Made by a program: the position numbers and the translations under genes | Shown: positions 17,465 to 25,990 of the stretch, in pieces | Layout of the letters: each line of letters starts with the position of its first letter | How positions within the stretch are numbered: the first letter of the stretch is position 1 | NCBI RefSeq assembly: GCF_900091495.1 | Contig: NZ_LT607413.1 | Span: 3,797,001 to 3,861,000 of the forward strand | Reading direction: 5' to 3' | Source of the DNA: Micromonospora echinospora | GTDB taxonomy: Bacteria > Actinomycetota > Actinomycetes > Mycobacteriales > Micromonosporaceae | Length of the DNA: 64,000 nucleotides | Notes under the pieces: model-generated | Databases searched by the model: none | The model's input: only the letters and a program-made list of their open reading frames with translations | Told to the model about the DNA's origin: nothing

Positions 17465-18286
17465 GTGATCCGATCGATGAGGACGGGCCGGCGCACGCCG
17501 ACGCCGCCGACGCCGCACCCGTCCGGGGCCCGGCCGCCGGCACTGCCCGCCGAGGCGCTGCCGAAGCACGTGGCGGTGGTCATGGACGGCAACGGCCGGT
17601 GGGCCAAGGAGCGGGGGCTGCCCCGCACCAAGGGCCACGAGGCGGGTGAGTTCTCCCTCTTCGACACCGTCGAGGGGGCGATCGAGCTGGGCATCCCCTA
17701 CCTCTCGGCGTACGCGTTCTCCACCGAGAACTGGCGGCGCTCCCCGGACGAGGTGCGCTTCCTGATGGGCTTCAACCGGGACGTCATCCGGCGTCGCCGG
17801 GACCAGCTCGTCGACCTGGGCGTCCGGGTGGTCTGGTCGGGGCGGGCCGGCCGGCTCTGGAAGAGCGTGATCGGCGAGTTGCAGGCCGCCGAGGAGATGT
17901 CGAAGGACAACTCGACGCTGACCCTCCAGTTCTGCGTCAACTACGGCGGCCAGGCCGAGATCGCCGACGCCGCCGCCGCGATCGCCCGGGACGCCGCCGC
18001 CGGCAGACTGGACCCGGCGAAGGTCACCGAGAAGACCGTCGCGAAGTACCTCTACCACCCGGAGGTCCCCGAGGTGGACCTCTTCCTCCGCCCCTCCGGC
18101 GAGGAGCGGATCTCCAACTTCCTGCTCTGGCAGAGCGCGTACGCCGAGCTGGTCTTCCTGGACACCCTCTGGCCGGACTTCGACCGTCGTCACCTCTGGT
18201 ACGCCTGCGAGCTGTACGCCCAGCGCGACCGGCGGTTCGGCGGCGCGCTGCCGAACCCGGTCGCCCCGCCGGCCCCGGTTGGCTGA
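17465..18286 (+). CDS. uppS: Isoprenyl transferase (cis-prenyl, UPP/decaprenyl diphosphate synthase)
   Basis: The protein has 273 residues from GTG 17465, with GGGAGAG upstream. Family blocks are [23 protein letters not shown] (catalytic Asp in VMDGNGRW), then [21 protein letters not shown], and the terminal [22 protein letters not shown]. It condenses isopentenyl diphosphate onto allylic diphosphate to make the polyprenyl carrier for cell-wall synthesis; product chain length cannot be read from sequence. The first 35 residues are a basic Pro-rich tail. It probably shares a transcript with recO. Confidence 0.95.
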   Translation: MIRSMRTGRRTPTPPTPHPSGARPPALPAEALPKHVAVVMDGNGRWAKERGLPRTKGHEAGEFSLFDTVEGAIELGIPYLSAYAFSTENWRRSPDEVRFLMGFNRDVIRRRRDQLVDLGVRVVWSGRAGRLWKSVIGELQAAEEMSKDNSTLTLQFCVNYGGQAEIADAAAAIARDAAAGRLDPAKVTEKTVAKYLYHPEVPEVDLFLRPSGEERISNFLLWQSAYAELVFLDTLWPDFDRRHLWYACELYAQRDRRFGGALPNPVAPPAPVG

Positions 18287-18380
18287 GCCTTCTTCGTGTG
18301 CGCCGGGCCCCAGTGGTGCTTACCGGCGGTCCACCCTGGGTACTGGCTGGTCAGCAGCTATCCAGGGAGGTGTACCGACA

Positions 18381-18569
18381 ATGATCCAGAAGCGGATCGG
18401 GCAGTGGGCGGTCATGGCGGTCGCGGTGCCGCTGGCGGCTGCCGGCGCACGACGAATCAGCCACACCATCGAGGCCCGACGCGGCCCGTCCGGCGTCAGC
18501 CGGATGCTCAGCCGGGGAGCGGACCTGCTCCGCCCGCAGAGGACGAAGCGGCGGCGTCGGTTCTGGTGA
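18381..18569 (+). CDS. Small basic conserved protein of unknown function
   Basis: This protein has 62 residues from ATG 18381, which has a good ribosome site (GGGAGGTG, 8 bases before). An N-terminal hydrophobic segment (AVMAVAVPLAAAGARRIS) is followed by a strongly basic tail ending in KRRRRFW. I do not recognise a named family. The hydrophobic-plus-basic shape suggests a peripheral or single-span membrane protein. An open frame extends upstream but lacks a ribosome site. It closes the recO-uppS gene group before a long non-coding stretch. Confidence 0.65.
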   Translation: MIQKRIGQWAVMAVAVPLAAAGARRISHTIEARRGPSGVSRMLSRGADLLRPQRTKRRRRFW

Positions 18570-18926
18570 CCGACCGGCGGTGCCGTCTCCGCACGGCACC
18601 GCCGGGTCCACCGGCCACGGCGGTCGCAGGAGCGCCCCGGCACACGGACCGGTCGCTGTCCACATAGGAGTTATCCGCTTCCTCCGGGGCCCGCTCGACC
18701 TGGTTGCCCCTCAGGCCGCTTGGCGGCGGCCGGCACCCCGTTCCACTCGCACCCGACGGTCGTGAAACTGGCGTGCGGTGCGGTGCGGTGCGGGTGCGGA
18801 GCGGGGCGGAGGGCCGGACTCGCGGACCAGGGGCCGCCCCGGCGACAGATCGCCGGTCGTGGCCCTTTGGAGCTGCCCCGTCCTTGCGCCCGCCCGATCC
18901 TGTCCAGCGCTTGTCTCCCCGGGCTC

Positions 18927-19023
18927 CCCTCTACGCGCTCCCCTGCACGCGCTTGCCCCCCGGCCTCCCCTGCACGTGCTTCCCTGCACGTGCTTCCCTG
19001 CACGCGCTCCCTTCCACGCGCTT
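18927..19023. repeat. 14-bp minisatellite, unit CCCTGCACGCGCTT
   Basis: Units of 14 bases lie at 18927-18940, 18941-18954, 18968-18981, 18982-18995, 18996-19009 and 19010-19023, with a 13-base degenerate unit at 18955-18967. The middle units are identical or differ at one or two bases. The period is not a multiple of three, which argues against coding. Confidence 0.85.
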
Positions 19024-19428
19024 GTCTCCCAGCGCTCGCCCGCGCTCTTCTCCCCAGCGCTTCCTTGCCGTCCTCGGAGGGCGCAGGGCCGGCGCCGTGC
19101 CCCGGTGGACTGGACCGAGCGGTCGCCGTCACGCCTGCGAGACAGGCCGGGACCAGGCGGCCCACGCTGTGCCCCGTCTGTGCGGGCAGCTCCAGAGGAC
19201 CGCCGGAGCGCACCGACGCCCTACGGCGACCAGGCCACCGACGGACTCCCCGACGGCGGGGTGGCCGAGAATGCGATCAGCGTCCCGCCGACGGTCCCGA
19301 CGGTCCCGGCGAGCCGGGCGGCCCGGGCGGCCCGGCGGACAAAAGTGCCGATAAGCCTCAAGAGGCAATAATTAACCACCTATGGCATCTCAGGTGCGAC
19401 TTGTTACGAAACACGGAAAAGTCCTCTC

Positions 19429-19442
19429 GTTTCATATGAAAC
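19429..19442. promoter_or_regulatory. 14-bp perfect palindrome GTTTCATATGAAAC
   Basis: It is a fully self-complementary, AT-rich sequence 56 bases before the start of the secreted-protein gene, in a local low-GC promoter zone. It has the size and symmetry of a dimeric repressor or activator site. The binding protein is unknown. Confidence 0.5.
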
Positions 19443-19498
19443 AGCCTAACTTTTGGTCATGGCTCGTCCTCCTGAGCCGACCAGAAGGAGTGAGGAAT

Positions 19499-20155
19499 AT
19501 GTCAATGAGGTTGTTCACCAAGCTCGGCGGCGGGGTGGTGCTGGGCAGCGCCGCCCTCCTGCTCGCCGCTCCCGCCGCCGCGCTCGCCGCGAACGACGGA
19601 GGGCCCCGTGAGGCGGGGGCCCCGACTCAAGGGCCGGTATCGACGAAGAAGTCGGACGACACGCCGAGGACGTTCAACACGCGTGACAAGAGCGGCAACG
19701 GGGTGACCTGCGCGACCAACGAGCAGGTCAACGAGCAGAACATCGCCCAGGTCATCAAGAACAACATCATCGTGAACAGCATCGTCACGTTCAACCTGAG
19801 CGCGGCGCAGGCAGCGTCGAACGACATCAGGATCCAGCCCAACAACGTCGTCGTCTGCATCCGCGACATCGACGTGGAGGTGGACGTCCGGAACAACCTG
19901 CTCACCGACCTCCTCCGGATGGCCGAGGTCGGGACCAGCACGGCTGCCGGGCCCGGCGGCAGCGTCGCGCAGGCCGGTCCGAACGGAGCCTGGGTGCTGC
20001 CGAGCACGGCCGCCGTCGCGGCCGGTGGCGGTGGCGCGCTCGCCGACACCAACACCGGTGCTCTGGCGGCGGGCGGTGCCGGCATGGTGGGCGTGGGCGT
20101 ACTCAGTGGCATCGCGCTGCTGCGTCGGCGGTCCGTCAATGGCACGGTCGCCTAG
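19499..20155 (+). CDS. Secreted, probably wall-anchored protein (candidate sortase substrate)
   Basis: The protein has 218 residues from ATG 19499, preceded by GAAGGAGTGAGG. The signal peptide is MRLFTKLGGGVVLGSAALLL with an A-rich cleavage site near residue 33. The middle part is Asn/Val-rich (QVIKNNIIVNSIVTFNLS, then NNVVVCIRDIDVEVDVRNN) with two cysteines and no family I recognise. The C-terminus resembles a sorting signal: LPSTA at 167-171 or LADTNTG at about 181-187, a hydrophobic stretch GMVGVGVLSGIALL, then RRR near the end. The next gene, overlapping its 3' end, encodes a sortase, so I infer it is the dedicated substrate. Confidence 0.7.
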   Translation: MSMRLFTKLGGGVVLGSAALLLAAPAAALAANDGGPREAGAPTQGPVSTKKSDDTPRTFNTRDKSGNGVTCATNEQVNEQNIAQVIKNNIIVNSIVTFNLSAAQAASNDIRIQPNNVVVCIRDIDVEVDVRNNLLTDLLRMAEVGTSTAAGPGGSVAQAGPNGAWVLPSTAAVAAGGGGALADTNTGALAAGGAGMVGVGVLSGIALLRRRSVNGTVA

Positions 20156-20948
20156 GGCGGCCAGGGGCGCCAGCGGCCGCCACGGTTTCCCGTGGCGTGC
20201 CGCTGGCCTCGTCCTGGTCACCCTCATCACGCTCACCGGAGCAGGACTGATCACGTTCGCGGCCACAGCTCCCGAACCGGTCGGACCGCCGCAGCCCGAC
20301 CCCGCCGCCGCACCGCAGTCCCTGCTGTCACCATCGACCGGCACCACACCGGAGCCGACGCCGAGCGGACACACCGCGTCGCCGGCCCCGGGGGCGGCCC
20401 CGGGCGAGGCGCACGGAGTCCCCGACCGCCTCGCCGACGATCCCGGATCGACCGTGACCAGCCCGTCGCCCTCCCCGACGGTGGCCGGGATGCCGCGATC
20501 GCAGCCCACCCGCATCAGGATCCCGAAGATCGGCGTCGACGCGCCGACGGTTCCGCTCGGGCTCGACAAGAACCAGCAGGTCGCGGTCCCACCGCTGAAC
20601 CAGCCCGGCACGACCGCGTGGTACAAGCTGGGGCCGAGTCCCGGCGAGATCGGGACCGCAGTGGTGGTGGGCCACGTCGACTCACGCGCCAAGGGTCGGG
20701 CGGTCTTCTACCGTCTGGGCACCCTGAAACCGGGAGACACCATCGAGGTGCCCCGCGAAGACGGCAAGAAGGCCCGCTTCGTCGTCGACGGGGTGACCCG
20801 CTACCCGAAGAAGAAGCTTCCGCTGGACCTGGTCTACGGCCACACCGACAAGGCGCAACTCCGCGTGATCACGTGTGGTGGCGGCTACGACAAGGCGGCG
20901 AAGGCGTACAAGGACAACATCGTGGTGTTCGCGACGCTGGTGCCCTGA
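20139..20948 (+). CDS. Class F-like sortase
   Basis: The protein has 269 residues from ATG 20139, overlapping the upstream stop by 17 bases. One N-terminal membrane segment (AAGLVLVTLITLTGAGLI) is followed by a Pro/Ser-rich linker to about residue 125. The sortase barrel then begins at TRIRIPKIGVDAPTVPLGLD. Catalytic His179 lies in VVVGHVDS and Cys246 in VITCGGG. The position where many relatives have arginine after the cysteine is lysine here (AYKDN, K258). Sortases cleave a sorting signal of a secreted protein and join it to the wall; the neighbouring gene encodes the likely substrate. Confidence 0.87.
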   Translation: MARSPRAARGASGRHGFPWRAAGLVLVTLITLTGAGLITFAATAPEPVGPPQPDPAAAPQSLLSPSTGTTPEPTPSGHTASPAPGAAPGEAHGVPDRLADDPGSTVTSPSPSPTVAGMPRSQPTRIRIPKIGVDAPTVPLGLDKNQQVAVPPLNQPGTTAWYKLGPSPGEIGTAVVVGHVDSRAKGRAVFYRLGTLKPGDTIEVPREDGKKARFVVDGVTRYPKKKLPLDLVYGHTDKAQLRVITCGGGYDKAAKAYKDNIVVFATLVP

Positions 20949-21230
20949 CCACGAACGGTCGGGGGGTACGAGGTCGCCCCGGACGGCGGGCGGTAATTCG
21001 GATGCGCGTCGGGACGCCGTGGGATAACGTCCGGGACATGCGCTACTGACGCCCTTGTGCCGAGCCAGGTCCACCGCCGTTGCCGTGGACCGTGCCGCCG
21101 GGCGTGCGCGTTCTGCGTTTCGTCGCTGTCGCGACGTCATCCGTGGTCGGCCGTCCCGGGGCTACTCCCGTTCCCCGTTCGCCGACCGTGCCGGCTGATC
21201 CGGACGGTCCCTCGCCGAAGGAGGCACCGT
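20949..21230. other. 282-base spacer without a gene
   Basis: Only short unsupported frames occur here. TAACGT within GGGATAACGTCC is a possible promoter element, but nothing stronger is visible. Confidence 0.5.
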
Positions 21231-21464
21231 ATGCCTGCCAAGCGTAAGCCGAAGAAGTCCCGTCCGCCCGCGCCGAAGCCGTCCCTGCTGGACGTGACCC
21301 CGCCGGACCTGGACTCGATCGAGGTGGCCCCGGTGAGCCTGCCGGCCGGCTCGACCCCGCCGCAGGCTCCGAAGGCCGGTCCGCCCCAGCGGGGCACGGC
21401 CTACGCCGCCGGTCGCGGTCGACCCGCCGCGCAGAGCCGCCAGTACGCCTTCCGGCGCAGCTGA
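21231..21464 (+). CDS. Small Lys/Pro-rich protein of unknown function
   Basis: This protein has 77 residues from ATG 21231, which has an excellent ribosome site (GAAGGAGG, 7 bases before). It opens MPAKRKPKKSRPP and continues as a Pro/Ala-rich, apparently disordered chain ending QSRQYAFRRS. The family is not recognised; the basic N-terminus could bind nucleic acid, but that is only a guess from composition. A perfect terminator-like hairpin lies 11 bases after the stop. Confidence 0.6.
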   Translation: MPAKRKPKKSRPPAPKPSLLDVTPPDLDSIEVAPVSLPAGSTPPQAPKAGPPQRGTAYAAGRGRPAAQSRQYAFRRS

Positions 21465-21474
21465 CCGACCCCGG

Positions 21475-21505
21475 GATGGTCGGGGCGGTCACCGCCCCGA
21501 CCATC
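21475..21505. terminator. Perfect 14-bp stem, shared terminator
   Basis: GATGGTCGGGGCGG (21475-21488) pairs with CCGCCCCGACCATC (21492-21505) around a 3-base loop. It lies after the small + strand gene and faces the end of ykoC on the other strand. Confidence 0.75.
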
Positions 21506-21631
21506 TCCGCCCGATCCCGGCGCCCTGCTCGTCGCCGAACGGAGGTGTACCGGCTCCCGGACACGCCGATGTCGGGGACCTCGCGCGACGGGCGGGGGCG
21601 GGAGGGCGCGGCGGGCCGGGACGGGGCCGGG

Positions 21632-22432
21632 TCAGCCGATCAGGGGACGGAACGTGCCGAGGGCGACGCTGACCGCCAGGGCCGCGCCGGCCAGGCCGGC
21701 CGCCCCCACCACCAGCAGCCCGTCCGCGACGGTGAACCGTTGCCGGCGGGCGACCGTGCGTGGGGTGCCGGCGTCGAAGCCGCGCGCGTCCATCGCCACG
21801 GCCAGCCGGGTGCCCCGCCGGATCGCCCCGACCAGCAGCCCGAAGGCGGTGGAGACGAAGAGCCGGAGTTTCGCCAACGGGTTGCGGCCGGCGTCCACGC
21901 CCCGGGCCCGTCGGGCCAGGCAGATCATCTGCCACTCCTGGCCGAGCATCGGCACCAGCCGGAACGCGGCCAGCGCGCCGATGGCGAACCGGGGCGGGGC
22001 CTTGGCGTTCTGGATCAGCGCGTCGGCCAGGTCGGTCGGATCGGTGGTGGCGAAGACGATCACGCCGGGCAGCGCCACCGCGAGCATCCGCAGCACCAGC
22101 CCGAGCGCGGTGACCAGCACTCCCGAGGTCACCAGCACCGGGCCGGCCTCGACGAGCACCCGGCCCTCCCGCTCGGCGGCGAAGAGCACCAGGGTGACCA
22201 CGATGCCGACCGCGCCGAGCAGCAGCGGCCAGGCCCGCCGGGCGAGCACGGCGTACCGGACCCCGAACAGCGGCAGCACCGCGAGTTCCACGGCGATGGC
22301 GATCGCGGGGGCGACCGGGTCGAGGGTGGCGACCAGGGTGAACGAGAAGAGCAGCGCCGCCGCGACCTTCGCCACCGGGTTGCGTCGGGCCAGCGGCGCG
22401 GTCGGGTCGGCGACCGGTTCGAGGCTGATCAC
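21632..22432 (-). CDS. ykoC: ECF transporter transmembrane (T) component for thiamine precursor, YkoC
   Basis: This 266-residue membrane protein of the CbiQ/EcfT family has five or six hydrophobic segments and the coupling motif LARRARGVDAGR, with a second AMDARGFDAG. These Ala-Arg-Gly helices contact the ATPases. The GTG start at 22432 shares GTGA with the ykoD stop, so translation is coupled. With YkoD and YkoE it forms the YkoEDC importer, which is known to take up thiamine or its hydroxymethylpyrimidine precursor in actinobacteria and bacilli. The TPP riboswitch ahead of the operon supports that substrate. Confidence 0.9.
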   Translation of the reverse strand: MISLEPVADPTAPLARRNPVAKVAAALLFSFTLVATLDPVAPAIAIAVELAVLPLFGVRYAVLARRAWPLLLGAVGIVVTLVLFAAEREGRVLVEAGPVLVTSGVLVTALGLVLRMLAVALPGVIVFATTDPTDLADALIQNAKAPPRFAIGALAAFRLVPMLGQEWQMICLARRARGVDAGRNPLAKLRLFVSTAFGLLVGAIRRGTRLAVAMDARGFDAGTPRTVARRQRFTVADGLLVVGAAGLAGAALAVSVALGTFRPLIG

Positions 22433-23895
22433 GGCCGCCTCCGCTCGTCCCGCCCGCCGCCGGCCGGCACCGGACGGCGGTCCAGCGTCACCCGACGGTC
22501 GGCGAGGGCGTCGACGAAGTCCGCGTCGTGGGTGACCGTCACGACGCCGTGCCCGGCGTCGCGCAGCCCGGCGAACAGGTCGACCAGTTCCGACCAGGTG
22601 CGCCGGTCCTGCCCGAAGGTCGGCTCGTCACAGACGAGCAGGCGGGGCGCGGTGGCCAGGGCGGTCGCCACGCTCAGCCGCCGCGCCTCCCCGCCGGAGA
22701 GGGTGTACGGGTTCGCCCGGGCCAGCCGGGTCAGCCGTAGCCGCTCCAGCAGGTCGTCTACCACGGCGCGGACGGCGTCCTCCGGGCGACCGGTACGGCG
22801 CGGCCCGAGCGCCAGTTCGTCGAAGACCGTACCGGTGACGAACTGGTGTTCCGGGTCCTGGAAGACCGAGCCGATCCGCCGGGCCAGGGCGGGCGCGCGC
22901 CACCGGTGCGGGGGAGTGCGCCGGTCGGCGTCGGCGAGTTCTCCGCTGGCGGTCAACCGGCCGGTGCCCGGTCGGAGCAGCCCGCCGAGGAGCAGCGCGA
23001 GAGTGGACTTGCCCGCGCCGTTCGGGCCGAGGACGGCGAGCGCCTCGCCGGCGCGTACCGCCAGGTCGGTGGGGGCGAGGCGGGGCGGCAGGCCAAGCCG
23101 TTCGGCGGTGAGCAGCACCTCCCCGGCGGGTGCCACCGCCCGGCGGGGCGGCACGGGATGGTCCGGCACCCACACTCCGTCGGCGGCGAGCGCGGCACCG
23201 TGTTCGGCGAAGACCCGCTCGGGTGGCCCGTCGGCCCGTACCCCGCCACCGGCGGCGAGGACGACCACCCGGTCGACCAGGGGCAGCGCCTCGGCGACCC
23301 GGTGCTCGACCAGGACCAGCGTGGTGTCGGCGTCCACCGCCTCGGCGACCGCCCGCCGGACCAGGGCCGCGCCGGCCGGGTCGAGGTTGGCGGTCGGCTC
23401 GTCCAGCAGCAGCAGCCCGGGCCGCAGCGCGAGCGCTCCGGCCAGGGCGAGCCGCTGCTGTTCCCCGCCGGAGAGCGCGGCGGTCGGGCGGTCACGCGGG
23501 TACGGGAAGCCGACCCGGGCCAGCGCCTCGTCCACCCGGGGCCAGATCCGCTCCGCCGGCACCCCCCGGTTCTCCAGGCCGAACGCCACGTCGTCGCCGC
23601 AGCGGGCCATCACCAACTGGCTCTCCGGGTCCTGGAAGACCACGCCCACCCGGTCCCGCGCCTCGTGCGGCGGGAGCCCGTCGACCTCGATGGCGCCCGC
23701 CCGCTCACCGGAGTCCTCGGGCAGCAGCCCGGCCAGCGCGGCCAGCAGGGTGCTCTTGCCCGCGCCGGACGCGCCGAGCAGCAGCACCCGCTCGCCGGCC
23801 TCGACGCGCAGGTCGACGTCCCGCAGCGCCCACGCCTTCCGCCCCGCGTGCCGCCACCCGAAGCCGCGTACCCGGACGCCTACCCCACCCACCAC
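22429..23895 (-). CDS. ykoD: Duplicated ECF ATPase, YkoD
   Basis: This 488-residue protein contains two full ABC ATPase halves. The first has Walker A GASGAGKST, signature LSGGEQQRLALA and Walker B LLLLDEPTANLD. The second has GPNGAGKST, LSGGEARRLSVA and LLVCDEPTFGQD. The Q-loop regions FQDPESQLV and FQDPEHQFV are characteristic of ECF ATPases. It powers import through YkoC and YkoE. The gene sits between them in one operon. The fusion of the two ATPases is normal for YkoD, so it is not a local rearrangement. Confidence 0.94.
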   Translation of the reverse strand: MVGGVGVRVRGFGWRHAGRKAWALRDVDLRVEAGERVLLLGASGAGKSTLLAALAGLLPEDSGERAGAIEVDGLPPHEARDRVGVVFQDPESQLVMARCGDDVAFGLENRGVPAERIWPRVDEALARVGFPYPRDRPTAALSGGEQQRLALAGALALRPGLLLLDEPTANLDPAGAALVRRAVAEAVDADTTLVLVEHRVAEALPLVDRVVVLAAGGGVRADGPPERVFAEHGAALAADGVWVPDHPVPPRRAVAPAGEVLLTAERLGLPPRLAPTDLAVRAGEALAVLGPNGAGKSTLALLLGGLLRPGTGRLTASGELADADRRTPPHRWRAPALARRIGSVFQDPEHQFVTGTVFDELALGPRRTGRPEDAVRAVVDDLLERLRLTRLARANPYTLSGGEARRLSVATALATAPRLLVCDEPTFGQDRRTWSELVDLFAGLRDAGHGVVTVTHDADFVDALADRRVTLDRRPVPAGGGRDERRRP

Positions 23896-23937
23896 CCCAC
23901 TCCTTTCCCTCCGGCCTGCCTCCGGCGCTCGGACGGG

Positions 23938-24528
23938 TCAGACGCGGGTGCGGTCGCGGGCGGCGGGAAGGTGGGCCAGGGCGCCGGTGCGGGCCAGGGC
24001 GGTGGTCAGGGCGTGCCCGCCGGCACCGGCGACGATCGCGGCGCTGACCACGGTGAGCAGCGCGTACGGGATGCGGTAGCTGGTCAGGTCGTACTTGGCG
24101 TTCCAGACGAAGAAGTCGAAGATCGCCGCGCTGACACCGGTCAGTGTCCCGGCGAGCAGCGCGGTCGGCAGCCGGAACGAGCGGTAGCGGAACGCGGCGA
24201 AGGCCAGTTCCGCGCCGAGCCCCTGGACGATGCCCTGCGGGATGACCGTGCCGGCCCACTGGCTGCCCAGCAGCGCGGAGAGCACCGCCGCCACGGTCTC
24301 GCAGTACAGGGCCGCGCCGGGCTTGCGGATCACCAGGCCACCGACCACGGCCGGCATCAGCCAGACCGCGTAGGTCAGGGCCTGCGCCGGCGGGAAGAAG
24401 GCGAACGCGCCCTCGGTGGCGCTCCAGACCAGGCCCCAGGCCCAGAAGATGACGCCGAAGGCCACCGCGATCACCGAGGCGACCACGATGTCGATGGTGC
24501 GCCAGCGGGGGTTGTCGAGCTTGCTCAT
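23938..24528 (-). CDS. ykoE: ECF substrate-binding (S) component for thiamine/HMP, YkoE
   Basis: The protein has 196 residues from ATG 24528 (MSKLDNPRWRTIDIVVASVIA). It has six hydrophobic segments and the YkoE patterns FWAWGLVW, FFPPAQALTYAVWLMPAVVGG and PQGIVQGLGAELAFA. YkoE is the membrane-embedded vitamin-binding subunit of the YkoEDC importer. A TPP riboswitch lies about 90 bases upstream on the same strand, so expression should fall when thiamine pyrophosphate is plentiful. A possible start 12 codons upstream has no family support. Confidence 0.92.
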   Translation of the reverse strand: MSKLDNPRWRTIDIVVASVIAVAFGVIFWAWGLVWSATEGAFAFFPPAQALTYAVWLMPAVVGGLVIRKPGAALYCETVAAVLSALLGSQWAGTVIPQGIVQGLGAELAFAAFRYRSFRLPTALLAGTLTGVSAAIFDFFVWNAKYDLTSYRIPYALLTVVSAAIVAGAGGHALTTALARTGALAHLPAARDRTRV

Positions 24529-24617
24529 GGATACGTGCTCCCAGTCCGTGTGCGAACCAGGCAAGACGCACGCCGTACGCCCGGTGGCACCGGACGACGA
24601 CGCGGCTGGAGGCTGAC

Positions 24618-24702
<85 letters not shown>

Positions 24703-24850
24703 CGGATGTGAAGTTGTCAGCGCAGACGCTAGCACCGGGACGGGCCGTAACCCAGGGGCGATGTCGCGCCGATGACGTCGGCCACGTCACGGTCCGGGTT
24801 AGGGTGGGGCACTCCCCGTACCCGAGTCCGTCGATCCGGAAGGGACGACC

Positions 24851-25990
24851 GTGACCTCTGCCGACCAGGCCACGCCGGGTTCCGGCGCACCCGGTACGAC
24901 CGGCCAAGCCGCTGGGGTCGACGCGCCCGCCGGGGTCGACGCGCCCGCCGGGGTCGACGCGCCCGCCGGGAGCGGCCGGACGGTCCCGGCGCCGGCCGCA
25001 GCGGGGGAGAGCCCGGCGGGCGGGCCGGGCCGGTGGCTGCGCGGGCGGATCGGCTCGGTGGAGGTCCTGGCCGCGCTCCTGGTCCTGCTGGTGGCCTTCC
25101 GGGAGCCGATCGCCACCGCGATCTCCGCGCCTCGTCTCCAGACCTGGACCACCGTCTTCGTCTCGGTCATGGTGCAGGCGATGCCGTTCCTGGTCTTCGG
25201 GGTGCTGCTCTCGGCGGTGATCGCGGTCTTCGTGCCGCGCTCGTTCTGGGCCCGGGCGCTGCCCCGGCACCCCGCGCTCGCGGTGCCGGTGGCCAGCGCA
25301 GCCGGCGTGGTCCTGCCCGGGTGCGAGTGCGGGTCGGTGCCGATCGCCGGGTCGCTGATCCGCCGAGGCGTCACCCCGGCCGCCGCGTTGGCCTTCCTGC
25401 TCGCCGCCCCGGCGATCAACCCGATCGTGCTCACCGCCACCGCGGTCGCCTTCCCCGCCAACCCGGAGATGGTCCTCGGTCGGGGCCTGGCCAGTTTGGT
25501 CGTCGCCATGATCATGGGCTGGCTCTGGCTGCGGCTGGGCCGCACCGACTGGATCCGGCTGCCGCACCGTCCGGACCTGGACGGCCTGGGCCGGGGGGCC
25601 GCGTTCTGGTCGGCGGTACGCCACGACGTGGTCCACGCCGGCGGGTTCCTGGTACTCGGCGCGATGGCCGCCGCCAGCATCAACGTGCTGGTGCCGGAGC
25701 GCTGGTTGCAGACCCTGGCCGACGACCCGGTGCTCTCGGTGCTGGCCCTGGCGGTGCTGGCCGTCCTGCTCTCCATCTGCTCCGAGGCGGACGCCTTCGT
25801 CGCCGCGTCGCTGTCCCAGTTCTCGTTGACCTCCCGGCTGGTGTTCCTGGTGGTCGGTCCGATGGTGGACCTGAAACTCGTCTCGATGCAGGTCGGGGCC
25901 TTCGGCCGGCGGTTCGCGTCCCGGTTCGCCCCGGCCACCTTCGTGGTCGCCGTGCTGGTGGCCGTCGGCGTGGGAACGGTGGTGTTCTGA
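24851..25990 (+). CDS. Putative permease of the COG0701 (DUF318) family
   Basis: The protein has 379 residues from GTG 24851, with GGAAGGGACG upstream. After a low-complexity N-terminus with three GVDAPA repeats, about eight hydrophobic segments follow. The family motif VVLPGCECGSVPIAGSLIRRG holds paired cysteines, and a second half-repeat contains ICSEADAFVAAS. COG0701 permeases are thought to move metal ions or arsenic; the substrate is not established here. The next gene follows with no gap and encodes its usual partner, which has a His-rich loop, so a metal substrate is likely. Confidence 0.85.
   Translation: MTSADQATPGSGAPGTTGQAAGVDAPAGVDAPAGVDAPAGSGRTVPAPAAAGESPAGGPGRWLRGRIGSVEVLAALLVLLVAFREPIATAISAPRLQTWTTVFVSVMVQAMPFLVFGVLLSAVIAVFVPRSFWARALPRHPALAVPVASAAGVVLPGCECGSVPIAGSLIRRGVTPAAALAFLLAAPAINPIVLTATAVAFPANPEMVLGRGLASLVVAMIMGWLWLRLGRTDWIRLPHRPDLDGLGRGAAFWSAVRHDVVHAGGFLVLGAMAAASINVLVPERWLQTLADDPVLSVLALAVLAVLLSICSEADAFVAASLSQFSLTSRLVFLVVGPMVDLKLVSMQVGAFGRRFASRFAPATFVVAVLVAVGVGTVVF
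24914..24967 (+). repeat. 18-bp perfect tandem repeat, three units, inside the permease gene
   Basis: GGGGTCGACGCGCCCGCC is repeated exactly at 24914-24931, 24932-24949 and 24950-24967. It encodes three GVDAPA hexapeptides near the permease N-terminus. Confidence 0.96.

Larger units (their letters stand above)
18570..19498. other. 930-base stretch without a convincing gene
   Basis: Several open frames cross this region on both strands, but they are overlapping, low-complexity and lack ribosome sites or family similarity. It holds a 14-bp minisatellite (18927-19023). At its right end, from about 19340, there is a clear drop in GC that forms the promoter zone of the secreted-protein gene. Confidence 0.6.

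Noticed and set aside
18704..19439. Several overlapping + strand frames and one reverse frame in the 18.6-19.5 kb stretch
   Set aside because: All are Arg/Pro/Ser-rich, mutually overlapping, cross the 14-bp repeat and have no ribosome site or family pattern.
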